Assembly (NCBI GenBank): GCA_945901825.1
Contig: CAMDMC010000001.1
Location: 1-64,000 of the forward strand
Reading direction: 5' to 3'
Source of the DNA: Bordetella parapertussis
GTDB lineage: Bacteria > Pseudomonadota > Gammaproteobacteria > Burkholderiales > Burkholderiaceae_A
Length of the DNA stretch: 64,000 nt
Shown: positions 56,360 to 64,000 of the stretch, piece after piece
Position numbering within the stretch: position 1 is the stretch's first letter
How the letters are laid out: the number at the start of each line of letters is the position of its first letter
Program-made: the position numbers and the translations under genes
The notes under the pieces: model-generated
Databases searched by the model: none
Told to the model about the DNA's origin: nothing
What the model saw: the letters and a program-made list of their open reading frames with translations, nothing else

Positions 56360-56782
56360 TTAAGCATCGAGTGTATCGAGCGCCTTTTGAAACTTGTTGG
56401 CGTGCGAACGCTCAGCCTTCGCCAAGGTCTCAAACCAGTCGGCGATCTCGTCGAAACCCTCATCGCGCGCATCCTTGGCCATTCCAGGGTACATATCGGT
56501 GTACTCATGGGTCTCGCCGGCCACGGCAGACTTCAGGTTTGCAGCAGAACCGCCGATAGGTAGATCGGTTGCGGGGTCACCCACCTGGGCTAAGTAATCG
56601 AGGTGCCCGTGGGCATGACCTGTCTCGCCTTCTGCCGTCGAACGGAACAAAGCGGCGACTTCGGGGTAGCCCTCGACGTCAGCTTTGTTTGCGAAGTAGA
56701 GGTAACGACGGTTGGCCTGGCTCTCGCCAGCAAACGCATCCTTTAGATGCTGATGCGTCCTGCTTCCTTTAAGTTGAGGCAT
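56360..56782 (-). CDS. Rubrerythrin (erythrin-like, no rubredoxin domain)
   Basis: 140-aa four-helix di-iron protein, a peroxide-reducing enzyme in many bacteria. Ligands match the family: Glu20 (GESQANRRY), Glu53 and His56 ([10 protein letters not shown]), Glu90 and Glu93 (AGETHEY), Glu124 and His127 (KAERSHAN). The usual C-terminal rubredoxin domain is absent, so electrons must come from a separate protein; the downstream Fe-S protein is a candidate. AGGAG eight bases before ATG 56782 supports the start. It is divergent from pdxH. Confidence 0.92.
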   Translation of the reverse strand: MPQLKGSRTHQHLKDAFAGESQANRRYLYFANKADVEGYPEVAALFRSTAEGETGHAHGHLDYLAQVGDPATDLPIGGSAANLKSAVAGETHEYTDMYPGMAKDARDEGFDEIADWFETLAKAERSHANKFQKALDTLDA

Positions 56783-56917
56783 GACTATCTCCTAAGTGGT
56801 TGAACAAAATACTGATTTTTCAAACAATACCAACATGTCTAGAACAATTATTTATCCTAACGACAGTTGCATTGTGCCCTTCATAAGTTAGTCCCGTCCA
56901 ATTGAAGCTTTCAAAGT

Positions 56918-56938
56918 CATTGATAAGAATAATCAATG
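56918..56938. promoter_or_regulatory. CATTGAT-N7-ATCAATG inverted repeat, Fur/PerR-like
   Basis: CATTGAT (56918-56924) and ATCAATG (56932-56938) are perfect arms with a seven-base spacer AAGAATA. The A+T-rich GATAAG and AATAAT words resemble Fur hexamers. It is in the 297-base divergent region between rubrerythrin and pdxH and could serve the stress-type rubrerythrin promoter. No factor is proven. Confidence 0.35.
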
Positions 56939-56999
56939 AGCCTCAGCCAACTGACCAGAGCGACGGACGTGTCTCAGGGCGCAACCCGAGTCTAACTTT

Positions 57000-57029
57000 T
57001 TGTAAAAAAGGGGTTTTTTACTCTAAAAT
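57000..57029 (+). promoter_or_regulatory. Candidate pdxH promoter
   Basis: TTGTAA (57000-57005), 18 bases, TAAAAT (57024-57029); five of six -10 bases and four of six -35 bases match consensus. About 50 bases upstream of the pdxH start. Confidence 0.45.
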
Positions 57030-57079
57030 GCACGAAATAAAGCTAACTTTAGCCAAATTTTCATAGTGAAAGGTGCGTC

Positions 57080-57736
57080 ATGAATCCACTCGCCGACCTG
57101 CGCAAGGACTATTCTCAGGCCAGTCTTGATGAGTTAAGCGTTCGTAAAGACCCTTTTCAGCAGTTCGAGGTCTGGCTGAACGAGGCACTGGAAGCTCAAC
57201 TTCCCGAGCCCAATGCCATGGTCTTGTCGACGGTGGGGCCCGATGGCAGCCCAAGCAGTCGTGTGGTCCTCATTAAGGGTCTGAATTCGCAGGGTATTGT
57301 CTTTTATACCAACTACCAGTCCGTGAAGGGCCGGCAGATCGCCGAGAACCCCAGGGCTAGCCTGTTGTTCTTCTGGCCGGAGCTTGAGCGTCAGGTTCGT
57401 ATCGAGGGCCTTTTAGAGAAGGTCTCACCCGAAGAGTCCGACGCCTATTTTCATAGCCGACCGCTTGAGAGTCGAATCGGAGCCTGGGCCTCGTCGCAAA
57501 GCCAGCCCATTGACTCACGAGAGGCGTTAGCTCAAGCCTTTGACGACTTTCGCAATAAGCTTGGATCAGAGCCGCCAAGGCCCGAGCATTGGGGGGGCTA
57601 TCGACTTAGCCCGCATCGCTTTGAGTTCTGGCAGGGGCGACCCTCGCGGCTGCACGATCGCATCGAGTTCCAGCGCGAGGGTGCCGAGGGTTCGGATGCC
57701 CAGAAACACTGGCGGGTGCGCAGGCTCTCCCCGTAA
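57080..57736 (+). CDS. pdxH: Pyridoxamine 5'-phosphate oxidase
   Basis: FMN-dependent last step of pyridoxal phosphate synthesis and salvage. 218 aa is the usual length. [22 protein letters not shown] near 8 (start of the family N-terminus), [21 protein letters not shown] near 46, [17 protein letters not shown] near 75, and the C-terminal signature [19 protein letters not shown] near 177 are all present. It is followed 29 bases later by a metallo-beta-lactamase-fold gene. Confidence 0.96.
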   Translation: MNPLADLRKDYSQASLDELSVRKDPFQQFEVWLNEALEAQLPEPNAMVLSTVGPDGSPSSRVVLIKGLNSQGIVFYTNYQSVKGRQIAENPRASLLFFWPELERQVRIEGLLEKVSPEESDAYFHSRPLESRIGAWASSQSQPIDSREALAQAFDDFRNKLGSEPPRPEHWGGYRLSPHRFEFWQGRPSRLHDRIEFQREGAEGSDAQKHWRVRRLSP

Positions 57737-57765
57737 AAACCCTTAGGCCGGCTACACTCAGGTCT

Positions 57766-58410
57766 ATGGAAATTGAAATTATTCCGGTAACCGCTTTTGA
57801 GCAGAACTGCTCCTTTATTGTCTGCCCCGTGACCCAAAAGGCCGCACTCATCGACCCTGGAGGAGATATCGATCGGCTTGAGGCCGTGGTGGCCCAGTCG
57901 GGTGCGCATCTTGAAAAAATTCTTCTCACCCATGGGCATATTGATCACTGCGGTGAGGCTGGCTTATTGGCGAGTCGGCTCGGCGTTCCTATAGAGGGCC
58001 CACACCCCGACGATGCCTTTTGGATCGACCAACTGCCTACGCAGTCAAAAATGTTTGGCTTTCCTGAGCTTCAGGCTTTCAGGCCCGACCGGTGGCTGTT
58101 TGATGGGGAGACGGTTATGGTGGGTGAGCAGGCGCTTGAAGTTATTCACTGCCCCGGCCACACCCCGGGCCACCTGGTCTTCGTGCATCTTGCCAGCCGC
58201 ATTGCCTTCGTGGGAGACGTCTTGTTTGCGGGCTCCATTGGCAGAACCGATTTCCCAAGGGGCAATCATGACGATCTTCTGCGATCGATCAGGCAAAGGC
58301 TCTTTCCTTTGGGTGACGACATTGAGTTTATTCCCGGTCATGGGCCCATGAGCAGCTTTGGCCAGGAACGCCTTACCAACCCCTACGTTGGCACCGATAA
58401 CAACGATTAA
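57766..58410 (+). CDS. Metallo-beta-lactamase-fold hydrolase, glyoxalase II-like (YcbL type)
   Basis: 214-aa hydrolase with the zinc motif THGHIDHCG (His56, His58, Asp60, His61), further ligands in HCPGHTPGH near 127 and GDVLFAGSIGRTDF near 148, and PGHGPMSSFGQE near the C-terminus. It lacks the C-terminal HAGH domain of true glyoxalase II, matching the short GloB2/YcbL type, which can hydrolyse S-lactoylglutathione. Fourteen bases before the ferredoxin reductase gene. Confidence 0.9.
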   Translation: MEIEIIPVTAFEQNCSFIVCPVTQKAALIDPGGDIDRLEAVVAQSGAHLEKILLTHGHIDHCGEAGLLASRLGVPIEGPHPDDAFWIDQLPTQSKMFGFPELQAFRPDRWLFDGETVMVGEQALEVIHCPGHTPGHLVFVHLASRIAFVGDVLFAGSIGRTDFPRGNHDDLLRSIRQRLFPLGDDIEFIPGHGPMSSFGQERLTNPYVGTDNND

Positions 58411-58424
58411 GGAATCCCCCTTTC

Positions 58425-59201
58425 ATGGCTGCAAACAGCATAGAGACCGTGACCAGTGTGACCCACTGGAACGACACGCTTTTTTCTTTTACGACCACTC
58501 GAGAATCAAGCTTTCGTTTTCGTAATGGGCATTTCGTGATGATTGGCCTCGAGGTGGAAGGTAGGCCGCTGATGCGTGCTTACAGTGTGGTGAGCCCCAA
58601 TTACGAAGAGCACCTGGAGTTCCTCTCAATTAAGGTGCCTGATGGGCCCTTAACCTCGCGCCTGCAGCATATTCAAACGGGTGACAGCCTGCTGGTTGGT
58701 CAGAAGGCAACGGGCACGCTGGTTCTTGATGACCTACGCCCTGGTAGAAACCTTTATCTTTTCTCGACAGGCACGGGGCTTGCGCCGTTCATGAGCATTG
58801 TTCGCGACCCCGAGACCTACGAGCGTTTTGAAAAGCTTGTGCTTATTCACGGAGTGCGGCTAGTCAGTGAACTTGCCTACTCCGACTACCTCACCAAAGA
58901 ATTGCCTCAGCATGAGTTTCTTGGGGATATGGTTCGAGATCAGCTTATCTACTACCCCACAGTGACACGAGAGGCCTTTACCCATACGGGTCGGCTCACA
59001 ACAGCCATGGAATCGGGCAAGCTGTTTGCTGATATTGGGCTTGCGCCTCTTGACCCAGCCGTTGATCGCGCCATGATCTGCGGCAGCCCCTCAATGTTGA
59101 AAGAAACCGCCCAGATGCTTGACCAGAGAGGCTTTGAAGTCTCTCCGGGGCTTGGACAGCCGGGTGACTACCTTATTGAACGGGCCTTTGTTGAGCGATA
59201 A
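58425..59201 (+). CDS. fpr: Ferredoxin/flavodoxin-NADP(+) reductase
   Basis: 258-aa FAD protein exchanging electrons between NADPH and ferredoxin or flavodoxin. The FAD motif RPLMRAYSVVSPNYEEHLEF at about 47-66 and the GPLTSRLQ segment near 76 are followed by the NADP-binding LFSTGTGLAPFMSIVRDPE near 109 and MICGSPSMLKETAQML near 210. It ends EVSPGLGQPGDYLIERAFVER, the subclass-I C-terminus. The chromate transporter frame overlaps its 3' end. Confidence 0.95.
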   Translation: MAANSIETVTSVTHWNDTLFSFTTTRESSFRFRNGHFVMIGLEVEGRPLMRAYSVVSPNYEEHLEFLSIKVPDGPLTSRLQHIQTGDSLLVGQKATGTLVLDDLRPGRNLYLFSTGTGLAPFMSIVRDPETYERFEKLVLIHGVRLVSELAYSDYLTKELPQHEFLGDMVRDQLIYYPTVTREAFTHTGRLTTAMESGKLFADIGLAPLDPAVDRAMICGSPSMLKETAQMLDQRGFEVSPGLGQPGDYLIERAFVER

Positions 59202-60564
59202 GTCGGTCTCTTCAAACGCTACGCAACCCGTTCTTGAAAAGGCTGGCTCGGGTTCCGCAGGCCCTGCTAAGACATCCCCCTGGCTTATTTTTTTTGTTTT
59301 CCTCAGGCTTGGCCTAACCTCTTTTGGTGGGCCGGTTGCCCACATTGGCTACTTCCGTGACGAGTTCGTTGCTCGCCGTAAATGGTTTAGCGATCAGGCC
59401 TATGCCCAGCTGGTTGCCTTATGTCAGTTTCTGCCAGGCCCTTCGAGCAGCCAGGTGGGAATGGGCATTGGACTGCTTCGGGCGGGCTATCCGGGCTGTC
59501 TTGCGGCCTGGCTCGGCTTCACCCTGCCGTCTGCCGTGGTCATGATCTTCATTGGCCTGGGCCACAGCCTTTTGAGTGAGGGCCTTGCCTACGGGCTGCT
59601 ATCGGGCATTAAGCTGGTGGTGGTTGCTGTGGTGGCCCATGCCTTATGGGGCATGGCCAGGTCCTTGTGCCCAGACAATGCACGAGCAACGCTCGCAGCC
59701 CTGGTGGCGGCTTTTATGCTGGGCCTCGGCGGTAGTCTCGGGGTCTGGGGCCAGCTGCTTGCAGTGATTGCGGCAGGCCTTGCGGGCTGGGGGTTTAAAC
59801 TGGGCCTTGCTGCACCCTCTCACGCCACCGCCCATTCAGATCTCGACGTCAGACGTGCAGGCCCCAATTTAGCGTGTGCTGGCGATGACGGCGGGCCCCT
59901 CGACCCCCGTTCCGCGCAATCAACCCGTCATGCTGGCTTTTTCTGGCTTAGCTTGTTTACCCTGCTTCTTTTGGGCCTGCCCTTTTTGAACAGTTGGATG
60001 GAGGGCGAGTTCCTTGTGGGGCTGGCCGATGCTTATTTTCGAGCCGGTGCCATGGTTTTTGGGGGTGGCCATGTGGTGTTGCCCGTGTTGCAGTCTCAGG
60101 TCGTGGAGCCTGGCTGGGTGTCGAACGAGACGTTTCTTCTTGGCTACGGAGCGGCCCAAGCCATGCCTGGGCCGCTGTTTACCTTTGCGGGGTTTCTTGG
60201 CGCAGCAACCTCGGTTCCCTCAGTGCTGGTTGATGCCTTTGCCTCGCCATGGACGATGGTGCTTTTGGGGCTCTTCACCCTTTTCTTTATTTTCTTGCCG
60301 TCTTTTTTATTACTGGCCGCGGCTTTACCTTTCTGGCAGACGCTTCAGCAGCAGCCGAGCCTGCAGTCGGCCTTTTATGGAGTCAATGCCGCCGTTGTTG
60401 GGCTTTTATTTGCTGCCTTCTACGACCCTGTTCTTGTTACGGCCGTGACTTGGTCGCTGGATCTCGCAATTGCAGTGTTGTTTTTTGTTGCCTTGGTCTA
60501 CTGGCGTTGGCCTGTCTGGCTTATTGTGGTTGCTGGTGGACTGGTGGGCGTTTTTTACCTGTAG
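59191..60564 (+). CDS. chrA: Chromate transporter, two-domain (ChrA)
   Basis: CHR-superfamily membrane protein exporting chromate. Two homologous halves are visible: FLRLGLTSFGGPVAHIGYF with FLPGPSSSQVGMGIGLLRAG in the first, and AYFRAGAMVFGGGHVVLPVL with YGAAQAMPGPLFTFAGFLG in the second, each with the GGP/GGGH and PGP motifs. About ten to thirteen membrane spans. A hydrophilic linker of about 50 residues (around 59830-59930) separates the halves. The start is uncertain: the frame is open from 59119, inside fpr, and I chose TTG 59191 (457 aa), overlapping fpr by 11 bases, without a strong ribosome-binding site. Confidence 0.85.
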   Translation: MSDKSVSSNATQPVLEKAGSGSAGPAKTSPWLIFFVFLRLGLTSFGGPVAHIGYFRDEFVARRKWFSDQAYAQLVALCQFLPGPSSSQVGMGIGLLRAGYPGCLAAWLGFTLPSAVVMIFIGLGHSLLSEGLAYGLLSGIKLVVVAVVAHALWGMARSLCPDNARATLAALVAAFMLGLGGSLGVWGQLLAVIAAGLAGWGFKLGLAAPSHATAHSDLDVRRAGPNLACAGDDGGPLDPRSAQSTRHAGFFWLSLFTLLLLGLPFLNSWMEGEFLVGLADAYFRAGAMVFGGGHVVLPVLQSQVVEPGWVSNETFLLGYGAAQAMPGPLFTFAGFLGAATSVPSVLVDAFASPWTMVLLGLFTLFFIFLPSFLLLAAALPFWQTLQQQPSLQSAFYGVNAAVVGLLFAAFYDPVLVTAVTWSLDLAIAVLFFVALVYWRWPVWLIVVAGGLVGVFYL

Positions 60565-60568
60565 CAAG

Positions 60569-60599
60569 AAAGCCCCGCGCCTTGCGGCTCGGGGCTTTT
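60569..60599. terminator. Bidirectional rho-independent terminator
   Basis: AAAGCCCCG (60569-60577) pairs with CGGGGCTTT (60590-60598) around a 12-base loop, with T runs on both strands. It lies just after the chrA stop and just after the small secreted protein on the opposite strand, serving both convergent genes. Confidence 0.9.
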
Positions 60600-60606
60600 G
60601 CCTACC

Positions 60607-60756
60607 TTACTTCTTCTTGCACTCTTTCTTTTCAGCATTCTCTTTCTTACTGCAGTCAACCTTCTCGCTTGCAATAGCCGAGGAGGTCGTTGCAATGCCG
60701 GCGAGCATGGAGAGGGACACCATCAGAGCAGAAACAACAGAGACAAAGCTTTTCAT
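60607..60756 (-). CDS. 49-aa secreted Lys/Cys-rich small protein
   Basis: From ATG 60756, with AGGTGA just upstream, the product is MKSFVSVVSALMVSLSML and on to an AxA-like site (SSAIAS), then a mature peptide of about 20 residues (SEKVDCSKKENAEKKECKKK). Two cysteines could form one disulfide. The longer frame to 60876 lacks signal-peptide features. It resembles other tiny periplasmic lysine-rich proteins by composition, but I do not recognise a family. It ends at a shared bidirectional terminator, which supports it being a real gene. Confidence 0.6.
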   Translation of the reverse strand: MKSFVSVVSALMVSLSMLAGIATTSSAIASEKVDCSKKENAEKKECKKK

Positions 60757-60906
60757 GTATTCACCTAAAAAGATGGATTGAGAGAAATGACACTTAACTG
60801 CATGTTGCAGGCTTATGTCACTGCGAATTCTGCGCCTTTTAATGCCAGAGTCAACAAAAAACTTGTTTAAAATCAATGCATTTACACCAATTTTTCAACA
60901 AATAGA

Positions 60907-61389
60907 ATGCAGACGCCCAACTACATCACACCGGTCGGTTATCGCAGACTCCTGTCTGAGATGCAGCACCTTATTAAGGTGGAAAGGCCTGCTGTCACGG
61001 AGACGGTTCGCTGGGCAGCCTCCAATGGCGATCGATCCGAGAATGGCGATTACATCTATGGCAAGCGGCGGCTGCGTGAGATTGATCGACGGATTCGGTT
61101 TCTAACCAAGCGGCTTGAACAGGCTCAAGTTGTGAACCCCAGCGTGCATCAAGGCGGGGATCAGGTGTTCTTCGGCGCGACGGTTGTCTATCTTCGTAAT
61201 GACTCGACCGAGGAGACAATTCGGATTGTTGGGCAGGATGAGGTTGACCCGGCACAGCGCTGGGTAAGCTGGGTCTCACCCATTGCAAGGGCGCTGCTGA
61301 AGGCTCGCGAGGGCGACCGCCTTCAGCTTAAGACGCCCGCGGGGTCTGACTCGATTGAGGTGATATCGGTGTCTTATTGCGACGAATAA
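60907..61389 (+). CDS. greB: Transcription elongation factor GreB
   Basis: 160-aa factor that rescues backtracked RNA polymerase. The N-terminal coiled coil carries the acidic tip in SNGDRSENGDYIYGKRRLRE (Asp42 and Glu45), a GreB-type sequence; GreA has a different tip. The C-terminal FKBP-like domain contains VVYLRNDSTEETIRIVGQDE near 93 and WVSPIARALLKAREGD near 121. The start has no clear Shine-Dalgarno. Its last 62 bases overlap the convergent epimerase-like gene. Confidence 0.95.
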   Translation: MQTPNYITPVGYRRLLSEMQHLIKVERPAVTETVRWAASNGDRSENGDYIYGKRRLREIDRRIRFLTKRLEQAQVVNPSVHQGGDQVFFGATVVYLRNDSTEETIRIVGQDEVDPAQRWVSWVSPIARALLKAREGDRLQLKTPAGSDSIEVISVSYCDE

Positions 61390-62386
61390 CCTCTTCGGTT
61401 GTCGGATAGCGCAGCTGAGCTCGCAGTTCTGTTGCAAGCCGTTTTGATTCAACCTGGCGCGAATCACGCATGAAACTGGCCATCATCGGACTTACGGTTC
61501 CCTTGGCGATCTCTGCCTGAAGTTCTTCGCGTGAGATACGGCGGGGCAAGGCAAGCCCCTTGGACTTCGCCACCAGATCAAAATAATCGGCCATTTTTAG
61601 GCGCGAGTAATTCACTGCATTGAAGACTCGGCCTGGGCGCCCTCGAAAGAGACTAAGCCATGAAAGATGAGCCAGGTCTTCGGCATGAATGTGATTGACC
61701 CATACATCGTCCTGCGCGCGTAAGGCAGGCGAGGCCTGCTTTAGTCGATCGATAGGCAGGCGGTCTTCTGCAATGATGCCCGGGGCTCGAAGCACAGAAA
61801 AGCCAAGCCCGCGCCAATAGCCTTCAGCGGACAGTCGCCGAAGGGAGCGCGGCTCGGTGGCCGAACAGGCAGATGTTTCAACCACCTTCTGCCCATGATG
61901 GTCGCCATAAACTCCTGTGGTGCTAATGTAGACCCCCCTCGAGTTCTTCGGGGCCGTCAGGTGAGCGGTACCTCGCGAGCGCTGCCCATGGACGTATCGT
62001 ATTTGAAGGCTGAGTCTCTTTGAGCGGGTGTCTGTTGTCATTGTCTGGCCAGCGGTCGAGGCTCCTTCAGACGGGGGCATTAATACAATCCAGTGCGTGA
62101 TGATTTTTGCCAGGCGTCTTTGGTCTTCCGGGCGGTCAAGGTCCCAGCCAAGAATCGGGCAATGACGTGCTGCCAGTCCCTTATGCGCCTTTCGGTCGCG
62201 ACTGGCCAGAAAGGGGTCATCGGTTGCTGGAGCAAATCGCCTTGCGACGCCAACGAGCCGATAGGCAAGCTGACCCGAACGGGCCGATGAGGATTCAAGC
62301 TGCTGACGAACCAGCCGTTTGCCAACATCGCCAAGCCCAACAATGCCAATTCTTGGCATACGAAATCGACGGGGGAGTGCACGCAT
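61328..62386 (-). CDS. NAD(P)-binding epimerase/dehydratase-like protein (YeeZ-like)
   Basis: 352-aa atypical SDR protein. A Rossmann motif IGIVGLGDVGKRLV lies near residue 13-26; VYISTTGVYGDHHGQKVVET near 151 has the Ser-Thr...Tyr arrangement of extended SDRs, and FSVLRAPGIIAEDRLPIDRL near 193 and VNHIHAEDLAHL near 228 match NAD-dependent epimerases. Substrate unknown. ATG 62359 (MPRIG) is an equally plausible start. The 3' end overlaps greB antisense by 62 bases, longer than most genuine overlaps, but the C-terminus is also long and polar and may be non-essential. Confidence 0.78.
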   Translation of the reverse strand: MRALPRRFRMPRIGIVGLGDVGKRLVRQQLESSSARSGQLAYRLVGVARRFAPATDDPFLASRDRKAHKGLAARHCPILGWDLDRPEDQRRLAKIITHWIVLMPPSEGASTAGQTMTTDTRSKRLSLQIRYVHGQRSRGTAHLTAPKNSRGVYISTTGVYGDHHGQKVVETSACSATEPRSLRRLSAEGYWRGLGFSVLRAPGIIAEDRLPIDRLKQASPALRAQDDVWVNHIHAEDLAHLSWLSLFRGRPGRVFNAVNYSRLKMADYFDLVAKSKGLALPRRISREELQAEIAKGTVSPMMASFMRDSRQVESKRLATELRAQLRYPTTEEVIRRNKTPISPQSSQTPRAS

Positions 62387-62442
62387 GACTGAGAGTATGT
62401 GGCAAATACGATTGGCTCTGACCTGCTGAGAAGACAGGCATA

Positions 62443-62480
62443 AAAAAACCCCCTGGTGAGTGGCACTCAGAGGGTTTTGA
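62443..62480 (-). terminator. Rho-independent terminator after the cytochrome c gene
   Basis: On the minus strand AAAACCCTCTG pairs with CAGGGGGTTTT around a 12-base loop with one mismatch, followed by a run of seven T. It ends transcription from the cytochrome c gene 45 bases upstream. Confidence 0.88.
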
Positions 62481-62525
62481 CGAGCCCCTGTAAAACCGGG
62501 GGCCCGCGCATAAAAAAGAAAGAGC

Positions 62526-62828
62526 TTACTTAACAGTAAGAATGTATTTCGCCATGGTTAGGGCGTCTGCGTCGGACACTTGAGGATGCGCGGGCATGGG
62601 AATAGGACCCCAGACACCAGCACCACCTGCCTTAATTTTTTTGGCAAGCTTTTCGGCGGCACCGCCATCGGCACCGTACTTCGAAGCGACGTCCTTGTAG
62701 GCAGGACCCACCATTTTGCGGGCTTCTGCGTGGCAGGCTACGCAGTTGTATTTTTTGACAAGGTCGGCACTGGCATGGGCTGCGCCGGTAAAGGCAAGCA
62801 TTGAAACAGCTAAAACGACTGAACGCAT
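62526..62828 (-). CDS. Small periplasmic class I cytochrome c (c551/c8-like)
   Basis: 100-aa protein with a signal peptide (VVLAVSMLAFTGAAHA) and one haem site, CVACH, with Cys29, Cys32 and proximal His33. Met78 in GPIPMPAHP is the likely distal ligand, in a position typical of cytochromes c551. It carries electrons between periplasmic oxidoreductases. GGAGGAGATTTTC before ATG is a very good ribosome-binding site. Single gene with its own terminator. Confidence 0.94.
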   Translation of the reverse strand: MRSVVLAVSMLAFTGAAHASADLVKKYNCVACHAEARKMVGPAYKDVASKYGADGGAAEKLAKKIKAGGAGVWGPIPMPAHPQVSDADALTMAKYILTVK

Positions 62829-62923
62829 GAAAATCTCCTCCCCGAAAATATTTTAAACAAATCAACTATATTCAGTTGCACGCATATTGTAGACCAAGAA
62901 AGCCCCTTGAAGTTCATAAGAAT

Positions 62924-64000
62924 CTAGATGGCAGAGGCATCCGGGTCGGTGACCGCGCCGCGGCTGGCCGTGGAGGCCAGGGCGGCAAATTTGGCCAGAA
63001 CCCCCCGGCTGTAACGCGGCGCAGGCTTTGTCCAGGCCGCTCGCCTTCGGGCCAACTCGTCCTCAGGGATGTTGAGCTGAATAAGGAGTTTATGGGCATC
63101 AATGGTGATGCTGTCACCTTCTTCAATCAGAGCAATGGGTCCACCAACGTAGGCCTCAGGAGCAACGTGACCCACAACCATTCCCCAGGTCCCGCCTGAA
63201 AAGCGCCCATCGGTAATAAGCCCGACCGACTCGCCAAGACCTTGGCCGATGAGTGCCGAGGTAGGCGCTAACATTTCGCGCATACCTGGGCCACCGCGCG
63301 GGCCCTCGTAGCGAATAACCATGACATCGCCAGCCCTTATGGACTGCTTCATGATTGCGGCCATGGCCTCGTCTTCCGAGTTAAATACACGGGCGGGCCC
63401 TGTAATGACCGGGTTCTTTAGGCCCGTAATTTTGGCCACGCAGCCTTCGGGCGAAATATTGCCCTTGAGAATCGCAAGGTGCCCTTGCTTGTAGAGCGGC
63501 TCGTTGATAGGGCGAATAACGCTCTGGTTGGCGGGTGGCTGATCGGGTACATCGGCGAGGGTCTCGGCAATGGTCTTGCCAGTAATGGTCAGACAGTCCC
63601 CATGCAGAAGCCCTGCATTCAGTAGCATCTTCATGACCTGCGGAATACCTCCTGCCTCGTGAAGCTCGGTGATGACGTGTTGACCCGAGGGTTTGAGGTC
63701 ACAGAAAACGGGGGTACGTTGACGAATACGTTCGAAGTCATCAATTGACCACTGAATTTCAGCAGCGTGCGTAATGGCAAGAAAGTGGAGCACGGCGTTG
63801 GTCGAACCCCCGGTGGCCATAATTACGGTGACAGCATTTTCAATGGATTTCCTTGTAATGACGTCCCGAGGGCGAATCCCTTTTTTTATGGCCTCGACCA
63901 AAACCCGTGCGGACTCTGCTGCACTTTCAATGGCTTCGCCATCTTCATTGGCCATGGTTGAGGAGTAGGGCAGGCTCATACCCATGGCCTCAAAGGCCGA
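62924..64000 (-). CDS. ilvD: Dihydroxy-acid dehydratase (5' part outside the window)
   Basis: 3' portion of ilvD, valine/isoleucine synthesis; the frame stays open to the right edge ([20 protein letters not shown]), so the start and the first [2Fe-2S] cysteines are missing. Visible are [69 protein letters not shown], and [20 protein letters not shown] near the C-terminus, all typical of true IlvD. It differs clearly from the catabolic paralogue at 28.4 kb. Confidence 0.95.
   Translation of the reverse strand, partial: SAFEAMGMSLPYSSTMANEDGEAIESAAESARVLVEAIKKGIRPRDVITRKSIENAVTVIMATGGSTNAVLHFLAITHAAEIQWSIDDFERIRQRTPVFCDLKPSGQHVITELHEAGGIPQVMKMLLNAGLLHGDCLTITGKTIAETLADVPDQPPANQSVIRPINEPLYKQGHLAILKGNISPEGCVAKITGLKNPVITGPARVFNSEDEAMAAIMKQSIRAGDVMVIRYEGPRGGPGMREMLAPTSALIGQGLGESVGLITDGRFSGGTWGMVVGHVAPEAYVGGPIALIEEGDSITIDAHKLLIQLNIPEDELARRRAAWTKPAPRYSRGVLAKFAALASTASRGAVTDPDASAI

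Overview
The window reads as a chromosomal segment of a betaproteobacterium, most likely of the order Burkholderiales. The reasons are the gene order tkt-gap-pgk-pyk-fba-purC/E-purK-Sua5, a Bug-type tripartite tricarboxylate transporter, HrcA/CIRCE control of groESL, and general protein similarity recalled from memory. No database search was possible. No rRNA, intact tRNA, CRISPR array, transposase or integrase gene is visible.

Layout. (1) 1-262 looks like the right-hand end of an integrated element: a bare tRNA 3' end with three phased GGGGTAA-type repeats beside it. (2) 297-15630 is a carbon-storage and upper-glycolysis block: pgi on the minus strand, then a plus-strand run glgB-glgX-malQ-glgC-glgA-glgP (complete glycogen synthesis and breakdown), met by a convergent pair glk and a PPi-type phosphofructokinase. 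(3) 15684-31076 is an accessory catabolic locus: a tctCBA-type transporter, a stand-alone BLUF photoreceptor, a zinc alcohol dehydrogenase, a molybdenum hydroxylase of unusual subunit architecture, a ThDP enzyme, an aldehyde dehydrogenase, an IlvD/Edd dehydratase and an AraC-type regulator. (4) 31224-40324 is mixed housekeeping: a small secreted protein, a GlcG/HbpS-like protein, an ABC-2 permease, pyrF, groES-groEL behind a textbook promoter and CIRCE operator, a TraR/DksA-like zinc-finger protein, a lytic transglycosylase, malic enzyme and rsmE. (5) 40526-51137 is the transketolase/lower-glycolysis/purine run: tkt, gap, pgk, pyk, fba, a purC-purE fusion, purK and a Sua5-type protein. (6) 51127-64000 holds a HIT-GNAT fusion, an exported tandem rhodanese, msrA, DUF2237, a DUF3501 / Fe-S (CCG) / rubrerythrin module, pdxH, a metallo-beta-lactamase-fold hydrolase, ferredoxin-NADP reductase, a chromate transporter, greB, an NAD-dependent epimerase-like protein, a small cytochrome c and the 3' part of ilvD, which runs off the right edge.

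How the parts fit. Glk, Pgi, PPi-Pfk, Fba, Gap, Pgk and Pyk give a nearly complete Embden-Meyerhof route inside one window, coupled to glycogen storage. The locus at 15.9-31 kb looks like a self-contained uptake and oxidation pathway for a polyol, sugar or sugar-acid-like compound whose identity the sequence does not give. It is the best candidate here for an undescribed system, because of its split and fused molybdenum hydroxylase, its combination of ThDP enzyme with dehydratase and ALDH, and the BLUF light sensor placed between transporter and enzymes. The rubrerythrin / Fe-S / DUF3501 trio is a second module of unknown role, probably oxidative-stress or redox related.
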